NCBI GenBank assembly: GCA_000431135.1
Contig: HF987761.1
Span: 1-21,601 of the forward strand
Reading direction: 5' to 3'
DNA: 21,601 nucleotides
Source of the DNA: Clostridium sp. CAG:590
GTDB taxonomy: Bacteria; Bacillota; Clostridia; Lachnospirales; Lachnospiraceae
This document shows positions 16,096 through 21,601 of the stretch, one piece after another (the first letter of the stretch is position 1; the number at the start of each line of letters is the position of its first letter). The notes below the pieces were generated by a model that did no database searches, was not told where the DNA came from, and saw only the letters and a program-made list of their open reading frames with translations. The position numbers were made by a program, and so were the translations under genes.

Positions 16096-16992
16096 TTATT
16101 CACCGGTGTTTAGATCATAATGCGTTTTAAAATATTCACCCATAGCATGTGTGACCTTTTTGGCTCCTGTATAATTCAAATGGTCACCACCATCTTTGGT
16201 ATCCTCTTTCCAATCAATACCAAGGTCTTTATCCAGATTCAGATCAATATATTCCACGCCATTCTCATTTGCCCACTGCGCTACCCCATTATGTTTCTTA
16301 TAATTCCAATTCTTGGCCGATGGGGTACTCACTAACAATAACGTTGCGCCATTCCTTTCACACATGTCCTGTATCTGTTTCAGATATTGAGCAATATTCT
16401 TCGGAATCTTTTTCTGTTTTGTTGTTTTTTTCATATATGCCCCGCCTTTATACGGCTGTACAGACTTTCGGACAACAAAACCTTTCTGATCACTATTACG
16501 AAATGTGTGACTCTTCGGAAGTATCCTCCGAACAACCTGTTTCCATTTTACATGATTGGAAAATACAGGAATATTGTCCGTCAATTCATGCAATACAAGA
16601 TCTTCCTTTTGTTTGGGATTTAATTTACGAAACAGACAATTGGTTTCCATAACAACCACTTTAGGTTTCTGTGTCTTATAGCTCTCTTTCAATATAACTA
16701 ATGAATCGCAGATTCTTTGTCCGGATGATCCACATACAAAAGAACTATATCCATATTCCTGTTTTAACAGCTTAGGCGAAAATGCCGAATAACTTTCACT
16801 GTCTCCAAAAAACAATACCTCTATTGAATTATGCGGTTCTGCCGCAAGCATCCCTGTTCGCACATTAACCGATAACGCATCATATACCTTCAGCCCATCC
16901 TTACGCCGGAACAATCCGGATGATGCGGTAATCAGCACCAACAAACCGATCAGAAAGACCAATCCTCTTAGTATGTTTTTATATGTTTTCAA
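16096..16992 (-). CDS. DltD-like SGNH-fold envelope protein
   Basis: 298 residues. An N-terminal signal anchor (about 8-25) is followed by an extracytoplasmic SGNH-type domain: FFGDSES (61-67, nucleophile Ser65), CGSSGQRICDS (87-97), VMETN (114-118), STPSAKNWN (222-230) and DGGDHLN (267-273, supplying Asp/His). This matches the role of DltD, which works with DltB on the outer face to pass the aminoacyl group to the polymer. It is shorter than Bacillus DltD (nearly 400 residues). I place the start at TTG 16992 because GGAGG lies 9 nt upstream and the membrane anchor follows at once; the longer open frame would overlap dltB by 88 nt. It is last in the operon, 29 nt after dltB. Confidence 0.82.
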   Translation of the reverse strand: MKTYKNILRGLVFLIGLLVLITASSGLFRRKDGLKVYDALSVNVRTGMLAAEPHNSIEVLFFGDSESYSAFSPKLLKQEYGYSSFVCGSSGQRICDSLVILKESYKTQKPKVVVMETNCLFRKLNPKQKEDLVLHELTDNIPVFSNHVKWKQVVRRILPKSHTFRNSDQKGFVVRKSVQPYKGGAYMKKTTKQKKIPKNIAQYLKQIQDMCERNGATLLLVSTPSAKNWNYKKHNGVAQWANENGVEYIDLNLDKDLGIDWKEDTKDGGDHLNYTGAKKVTHAMGEYFKTHYDLNTGE

Positions 16993-17021
16993 TCTATTGT
17001 TCCTCCAAAATACACGGTTTC

Positions 17022-18518
17022 CTAATATGATGCATAGATCATATCCATAATGGTATAGCCTGCTCCGTATGCGCCAAAAATAATAATCACAAATATCGCA
17101 GCATACCAAAAACTCCAGCGGATTGGAAGTTTGAAAGAAGCAATCTTCTCCCGTATTCCAATTCCATATTCTTTGATCACGTCAACAACAAACAGAATAC
17201 ATATAGAACCGACTGCCATCAATATATCATAATTATCTATGATAAAATTGGTCTCGCCCAACGCAGATAACTGGAAATCGGTACAAATCTTGGCAAGCAT
17301 TCCAAATCCATCGGTAAGTGTTGGAGCACGGAAAAACATTTCACCCAGATTGATAATGATGAATAATTTTACAAAAGTAAGTATTCTCCAGCCGAATTTG
17401 TGATAGTCTACATTATGTTTCTGTGCCCATTTCTGTCTGGACTCTTCCGTGATATTCTCAATAAATATCAGGACAAAATAATACATTCCATAAAACAGAT
17501 ACGTCCATCCGGCGCCATGCCAGATTCCGTTACCAAGCCATACGAAAAACAGTGCGATCGACGGTGCTACAAACTTGCTCACAGAAAGTCCAAATGTTCC
17601 CTTTACTTTCTTTGCAATCTTCTTAACCGGTTTTGCAAGAGATACCGGATAGAAAATATAATCTTTTAGCCATGTACCCAGTGTGATATGCCATCTTCTC
17701 CAGAAATCGGATGCACTATCTGCAAAAAACGGCTGCCGGAAATTCTCCGGAAGTCTGATCCCAAAAATCTCACCACTACCGATAATGATATCCATACAAC
17801 CCGAAAATTCTGCATATAACTGAATCGTATAACAAATAACACCAATCAGCACCGCTACTCCACTGTAATTGCTGTAATCACGAAATACATTACTTACATA
17901 TGGTGCCAGCCGGTCTGCGATCATCATTTTTTTAAAAAGCCCCCAAAGAATCCGCTGATAACCAAACACCAGATTCTGATATTCAATCCCTTTTCCTTCA
18001 TACAGATCATGCGCAGTCTCTGAATACCGGCTGATCGGGCCCTCCATAATCTGTGGGAAAAAGCTTAAATACAATGCAACCCGTACGAAGTTCCTGTCTG
18101 CTTTCACAACTCCTCGGTACACGTCTGTCATATACGAAATCGTCTGTAATGTATAATATGAGATACCGATCGGTGCCACCCATTTCAGACCAATTCCAAA
18201 GACTTTGAGATACTTAAATGCCACTAACATCGAAAGCGTGATGGCAATACCAACCGCTAACACCTGACGTTTTTTCTTCGTTAACTGTTTGCCCTTGACC
18301 GTTGCATGTTCTACTACATGTGAAAGCCATAATCCAATTCCATAAGTGGCAACCGTTGCAATCAGGAAAAAAACGATCAGCCGCTTGCTCACCATCCAGA
18401 AAAACAGATAATCGGCTGCCAACAACACCGCACAGCGGTACTTCTGCGGTACGATCTGATATAGCACGATCACGATCGGTAAAAACAGCAGACTATAAGT
18501 CAGTAAATGATATTCCAA
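17022..18518 (-). CDS. dltB: MBOAT-family O-acyltransferase, DltB-like
   Basis: 498 residues with about 11-13 hydrophobic segments. MBOAT hallmarks: PIGISYYTLQTISYMTDVY (116-134), FPQIMEGPISRY (154-165), DFWRRWHITLGTWLKDYIFYP (271-291) and the catalytic His in GIWHGAGW (His334). DltB takes the aminoacyl group from the carrier protein at the inner face and moves it through the membrane to the acceptor outside. AlgI-type alginate acetylases share the fold, but the neighbouring DltA-, DltC- and DltD-like genes support a Dlt-type role. The start is TTG at 18518, with AAGGAGG 10 nt upstream and no nearby ATG in frame; it begins 2 nt after the carrier stop codon. Confidence 0.88.
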   Translation of the reverse strand: MEYHLLTYSLLFLPIVIVLYQIVPQKYRCAVLLAADYLFFWMVSKRLIVFFLIATVATYGIGLWLSHVVEHATVKGKQLTKKKRQVLAVGIAITLSMLVAFKYLKVFGIGLKWVAPIGISYYTLQTISYMTDVYRGVVKADRNFVRVALYLSFFPQIMEGPISRYSETAHDLYEGKGIEYQNLVFGYQRILWGLFKKMMIADRLAPYVSNVFRDYSNYSGVAVLIGVICYTIQLYAEFSGCMDIIIGSGEIFGIRLPENFRQPFFADSASDFWRRWHITLGTWLKDYIFYPVSLAKPVKKIAKKVKGTFGLSVSKFVAPSIALFFVWLGNGIWHGAGWTYLFYGMYYFVLIFIENITEESRQKWAQKHNVDYHKFGWRILTFVKLFIIINLGEMFFRAPTLTDGFGMLAKICTDFQLSALGETNFIIDNYDILMAVGSICILFVVDVIKEYGIGIREKIASFKLPIRWSFWYAAIFVIIIFGAYGAGYTIMDMIYASY

Positions 18519-18520
18519 AA

Positions 18521-18751
18521 CTAGTTATCCTCCTTCAATCTACAGATCATATTCCATAAAGCCTCTGCAGAATTAAAGTTATCCGGAATCAGTTCTGCCG
18601 GTGATACTTCTACTTCAAATGCATCCTCAATCTCAGATACAAGCGATAATATACCAAATGAATTCAATATATGATCATCAATCAAAGTCTTGCAGTTTTC
18701 AACATCCTCTCCCGGTAAGATCTCCTCTAAAATCTCAATTAATTCTTCCAT
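18521..18751 (-). CDS. dltC: DltC-like carrier protein (phosphopantetheine-binding)
   Basis: 76 residues, the usual carrier-protein size. It shows the four-helix pattern and the attachment motif HILNSFGIL, with Ser31 as the likely phosphopantetheine site. The residue before the Ser is Asn rather than the usual Asp (DS motif). It should receive the activated amino acid from the DltA-like enzyme as a thioester and hand it to DltB. The start ATG 18751 has GGAGG 9 nt upstream; an upstream in-frame ATG (18775) would add eight basic residues and lacks a ribosome site. It overlaps the decarboxylase gene by 17 bp. It is strongly acidic, as expected for a carrier. Confidence 0.85.
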   Translation of the reverse strand: MEELIEILEEILPGEDVENCKTLIDDHILNSFGILSLVSEIEDAFEVEVSPAELIPDNFNSAEALWNMICRLKEDN

Positions 18752-19979
18752 TGTTCTTTTCCTCCATCTTTCCATTTAATATATTGATTTGTGTAATTGG
18801 TCTTTGCACACATACAGTACCTTCCTGATTAATCAGGAGCACCTGTGGCAATTCCCTGCTTAAAAACAATGCCATTCCCTCTGTTACTGCATAGGCTCCA
18901 CATCGTTCAAACAATACAACATCTCCAGTTTCAAAATGCGGTAATTCTACCTGTCTTACGATCACATCATTGACCGTACACAACGAACCGCATATCGTCC
19001 ATTTCGAACATGCCGCTTCCGTTGTTTCTGACACATTTTCCCGCTCTTTCATCGGGATCAGCTCCATATATGGCTGTTTCATTCCCATCATCTGACCATA
19101 ATAATTCAACTGATGAATTCCGCCATCCACGATAACAAATCCTGTTCCATCGGTACATTTCTTATCCATGATCCGTGTCATATAATAGCCACAATCATAC
19201 GCTAAAAATCTTCCCAATTCAATCGATACACCGGAAAATGTTGTCTGTGCCTGTAATAACCGGCTAAGCTCAGATAACTGTCCATCTTCCTCTTCTGCCT
19301 TCGGCACCATTTTCTTCTCATTCTGAAAATAAGAAACCATCAGACCCGGTCCATATTCCAGCTCTATATCTTCCAATCGATATTCCCGTCTCAGATGTTC
19401 GCCATATTCTGCAAGAAATGTCAACTCGTGTTCAACCTTTTCCATCTTCTTCTGTGTGCCGGAATAAAAATGAATCCCTGCAACATCGACTACATCATCT
19501 TCTATGATCTTTGTTAATACCTGCTCCAAAACCGCCTGATCCATTCCAAACTGATTGCCACTTGAAAGTCTCAACAGCACCTGCAATCTACAACCCATAT
19601 CCATAGCACATTGTTTCAATATCTCATAATGTAGCTCCGATTCGATCGTATAGATTCCTGCTCCTTTGCTGTATTCCAAAATGCGCCGGATCGATGCTTC
19701 CGTCTTATTCACTCCGGATATTACAATCTTGTCCGGATCAACATGCTCTCTGATGCAGATCTCATATTCTCCCGGAGAACACACTTCTAACCGGTCGACT
19801 TCATCTGCAATCGCACCTGCCAAAAACGGATTGGCTTTCATTGCAAAACACAATTTTGTCCCACCCGGCAACAATTCCCTGATCCGCCTGATACGGTCGC
19901 ACATAATCCTTACATCAAACACATACGTCGGTGTTCCATATTCCTGTGCAATTCTGTTCCATTCTATCTGTTTCATCAT
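18735..19979 (-). CDS. Fold-III PLP-dependent decarboxylase-like enzyme in a Dlt-like operon
   Basis: 414 residues, the length of diaminopimelate decarboxylase. The alanine-racemase-like barrel carries the PLP lysine in CFAMKANP (Lys48), VCSPGEYE (66-73), HFYSGTQ (170-176), and ELGRFL (254-259, EPGR in LysA). The C-terminal part has CGSLCTVNDV (Cys334 and Asp338, in the place of the LysA Cys/Asp that contact the substrate) and CGAYA (360-364, Tyr near PLP). The family contains DapDC, ornithine/arginine decarboxylases, and enzymes acting on carrier-bound substrates such as BtrK of butirosin synthesis. Adenylation enzyme, PLP decarboxylase and carrier trios also occur in exosortase-linked clusters. 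The exact substrate is unknown. The start at ATG 19979 lies 4 nt after the dltA stop (AGGA nearby); upstream Met codons would overlap dltA, and the next codon is also ATG. Confidence 0.85.
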   Translation of the reverse strand: MMKQIEWNRIAQEYGTPTYVFDVRIMCDRIRRIRELLPGGTKLCFAMKANPFLAGAIADEVDRLEVCSPGEYEICIREHVDPDKIVISGVNKTEASIRRILEYSKGAGIYTIESELHYEILKQCAMDMGCRLQVLLRLSSGNQFGMDQAVLEQVLTKIIEDDVVDVAGIHFYSGTQKKMEKVEHELTFLAEYGEHLRREYRLEDIELEYGPGLMVSYFQNEKKMVPKAEEEDGQLSELSRLLQAQTTFSGVSIELGRFLAYDCGYYMTRIMDKKCTDGTGFVIVDGGIHQLNYYGQMMGMKQPYMELIPMKERENVSETTEAACSKWTICGSLCTVNDVIVRQVELPHFETGDVVLFERCGAYAVTEGMALFLSRELPQVLLINQEGTVCVQRPITQINILNGKMEEKNNGRIN

Positions 19980-19983
19980 TGTC

Positions 19984-21522
19984 CTATCTGTTCTTTCCAT
20001 TCTCATAAATTTCCCGAAGACGTTTACGATCTGTCTTACCGTTCTTCGTAATCGGCAGGCTCTCCACCTGACGGAAGATGTTCGGAACCATGTATTCTGG
20101 AACCTTTTGTTTCATCTCCTCTACAATCTGCTTCTTATCATCTTCGCCAACATAAAATGCAACAATCTTGCTTCGTTTCTCATCAAAGAAACAGCATGCA
20201 TGTTCCACGATACTTACACCGGATAATACACTCTCAATCTCCTCTAACTCAATCCGGTGTCCCATATGTTTGATCTGAAAATCTTTTCTTCCCGCAAAAT
20301 ACAGTAAACCATCTTCTCCGTAAAATGCAAGATCACCGGTACGATATATCATTTCCGGATATCCTGTTTGTAACGGATTCCATGTAAAAGCTTTCCGAGT
20401 TGCCTGCGGATTGTTATAATATCCAAGTGCCAATGCCGTTCCTGCCACACAGATCTCTCCAGTTGTTCCCGGCATATCGGCTGATATCTCCTGATCTTCT
20501 TCCCCTAACAGAAATACTCTTTCATTCGGGAATGCAATTCCCGCCGGAAGCCGGTCATCCTCTGTAAATGTACGATCCAAAATATAGTATGTACAATTAC
20601 AGGTAATCTCAGTCGGTCCGTACAGATTCACAAACATTGCATCCGGATAATAACTTCTCCATATATTGAGCTGCTTGATCGGCATCATTTCTCCGCTGAA
20701 TAAGATCTTATTGACATGCGCCGGTACCTTATATTTCAATCCATGCAGCCTGTTCAAAAGACACAATGCAGAAACTGCCCAGATCATTGTCGTAACCTTA
20801 TTCTCATCTAACATGTCCACTACTGCATTCGGGAACATAAAAAATGATCTTGGAATCATGACCAGTGTCGCTCCCGTCTTCAATGCACTATAAATATCTT
20901 TCACGGATACATCAAAATCAAACGGCGCCTGATTGCCAATGACATCCTCTGATGTAATATGAAAAATATCTGTAAAATGCCCGATAAAATCAATAATCGA
21001 ACGATGGCAGATCAATACACCCTTCGGAACTCCCGTTGAACCGGATGTAAAATTACAATATACCGGATCCGTGTCATTAATCTTCTGACGGATCTTCTCT
21101 AACCGGTTCTCCTGATTCGGTTCCCCTGTCTGATCGTTCCATAACATCTCTGCACATATGATCTGACCGGAATATCCACTCTCTAATAACTTGTCCTTAT
21201 ATTCATCCAACGTAACGACAACATCTGTCTGTAATATACTTAATATCTGTTGAATCCGATCTACCGGAAATGTAGGATCTACCAATGTATAAAAGCATCC
21301 CGCATATAGAATGCCCATAAAAGTCTTAAGCGTTACTACCCCTTTTTCCATAAAAACAGCAACCGGCTTACGAATCTCCGTATAATTCGTCAGGATTCCC
21401 CCGGCTCTTCTCGCATCCGTTGCTAATTCCCGGTAAGTACAGCTCTCTTTGTCATCCTTCGCTGCAATCTTATCCGAAAAACTCACGGCACTCGCTTCGA
21501 GATATTCTAATACGTTGTCCAT
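19984..21522 (-). CDS. dltA: DltA-like amino-acid adenylating ligase
   Basis: 512 residues, the DltA length: a stand-alone ANL adenylation domain. Core motifs: FTSGSTGVPKGV (158-169, ATP P-loop), FDFDVSVKDIY (201-211; Asp204 aligns with the Asp that holds the substrate amino group), YGPTE (301-305), YRTGD (393-397), GRKDFQIKHMGHRIE (411-425, hinge) and NGKTDR (494-499, catalytic Lys496). It should activate an amino acid with ATP and load it onto the carrier two genes downstream. In the segment aligned to DltA LFCGEVLP this protein has LFSGEMMP: the Cys linked to D-Ala selection is Ser276. It is first in the operon. The start ATG 21522 has GGAGG only 3 nt upstream, a rather short spacing. Confidence 0.88.
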   Translation of the reverse strand: MDNVLEYLEASAVSFSDKIAAKDDKESCTYRELATDARRAGGILTNYTEIRKPVAVFMEKGVVTLKTFMGILYAGCFYTLVDPTFPVDRIQQILSILQTDVVVTLDEYKDKLLESGYSGQIICAEMLWNDQTGEPNQENRLEKIRQKINDTDPVYCNFTSGSTGVPKGVLICHRSIIDFIGHFTDIFHITSEDVIGNQAPFDFDVSVKDIYSALKTGATLVMIPRSFFMFPNAVVDMLDENKVTTMIWAVSALCLLNRLHGLKYKVPAHVNKILFSGEMMPIKQLNIWRSYYPDAMFVNLYGPTEITCNCTYYILDRTFTEDDRLPAGIAFPNERVFLLGEEDQEISADMPGTTGEICVAGTALALGYYNNPQATRKAFTWNPLQTGYPEMIYRTGDLAFYGEDGLLYFAGRKDFQIKHMGHRIELEEIESVLSGVSIVEHACCFFDEKRSKIVAFYVGEDDKKQIVEEMKQKVPEYMVPNIFRQVESLPITKNGKTDRKRLREIYENGKNR

Positions 21523-21544
21523 GTCCCTCCACGCCTTTCCTATT

Positions 21545-21566
21545 ATCTTTTCACATTCTTTTCACA
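21545..21566. repeat. Tandem 11-bp direct repeat in the dltA leader
   Basis: On the minus strand TGTGAAAAGA(A/T) occurs twice in tandem, between the -10 box and the ribosome site. Spacing equals about one DNA turn, as for a regulator binding one face. It may also be chance in A-rich sequence. Confidence 0.35.
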
Positions 21567-21576
21567 CATCATTTCT

Positions 21577-21582
21577 ATTATA
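21577..21582 (-). promoter_or_regulatory. -10 box of the Dlt-like operon promoter (rest outside window)
   Basis: Perfect TATAAT on the minus strand, 55 bp upstream of dltA. The -35 box would lie at or past the window edge, so the promoter cannot be completed. A second TATAAT at 21589-21594 is an alternative. Confidence 0.45.
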
Positions 21583-21601
21583 CGCACAATTATACTTGAA
21601 T

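Noticed and set aside
16993..17109. 39-residue N-terminal extension of the DltD-like protein
   Set aside because: Would overlap the end of dltB by 88 nt, has no ribosome site, and would place extra Cys-rich sequence before the signal anchor.
18735..19979. Simple lysA (lysine biosynthesis) assignment
   Set aside because: Motifs differ (ELGR for EPGR, altered Cys/Asp segment) and the gene is locked inside a Dlt-like operon, so a dedicated role is more likely; plain lysA is not fully excluded.

Overview
The window looks like the chromosome of an anaerobic Firmicute, most likely a Lachnospiraceae relative (Roseburia, Lachnospira or Eubacterium type). I base this on the AT-leaning DNA, strong AGGAGG ribosome sites, a SigV/RsiV pair, SpaA-type adhesin domains with a TGD-type anchor, and a Lys-rich C-terminal repeat typical of Lachnospiraceae surface proteins. 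This assignment is inference; no rRNA or other marker is present. Every supported gene lies on the minus strand, so transcription runs from high to low coordinates. No tRNA, rRNA, insertion sequence or CRISPR array was found.

Layout from the transcriptional upstream end. (1) 21522-16096 is a five-gene Dlt-like operon: DltA-like adenylating enzyme, fold-III PLP decarboxylase-like protein, DltC-like carrier, DltB-like MBOAT, and a DltD-like SGNH protein. The decarboxylase is not part of the classical dlt operon. (2) 16095-15837 is a 259-bp regulatory gap holding five copies of the palindrome (C/T)ATAATTATG plus a half copy, mostly spaced in steps of 20-21 bp. Two copies form a 20-bp perfect hairpin ending in a T tract. 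(3) 15836-10143 encodes a giant 1897-residue surface protein. Its first lobe has a thioester domain and about six SpaA/Cna-B-like domains and ends in a sortase-type anchor. The frame then runs straight into a second signal peptide and a second lobe with repeat, LRR and FN3-like modules. (4) 9944-7289 holds an OPT-family transporter, a stand-alone PqqD-like protein and a small MecA-N-domain-like protein. (5) 7195-5486 is a chemotaxis receptor with its own promoter and terminator. (6) 5328-3933 is a SigV-like ECF sigma factor and its RsiV-like anti-sigma factor, behind a near-textbook ECF autoregulatory promoter (TGAAAC, 17 bp, CGTC). (7) 3847-1 is a second operon with its own housekeeping promoter: HAD hydrolase, uracil-DNA glycosylase, an OatA-like acyltransferase (AT3 plus SGNH) and a histidine phosphatase cut by the window edge.

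Taken together the window is rich in cell-envelope functions. The Dlt-like operon should esterify a surface polymer with an amino-acid-derived group. The OatA-like enzyme should O-acetylate peptidoglycan or another glycan. SigV/RsiV is the known lysozyme sensor that controls oatA in Bacillus, and the giant adhesin presents the cell surface. The two most interesting points are the decarboxylase built into the Dlt-like operon, which suggests a modification other than plain D-alanine, and the adhesin fusion junction with its palindrome-rich control region.
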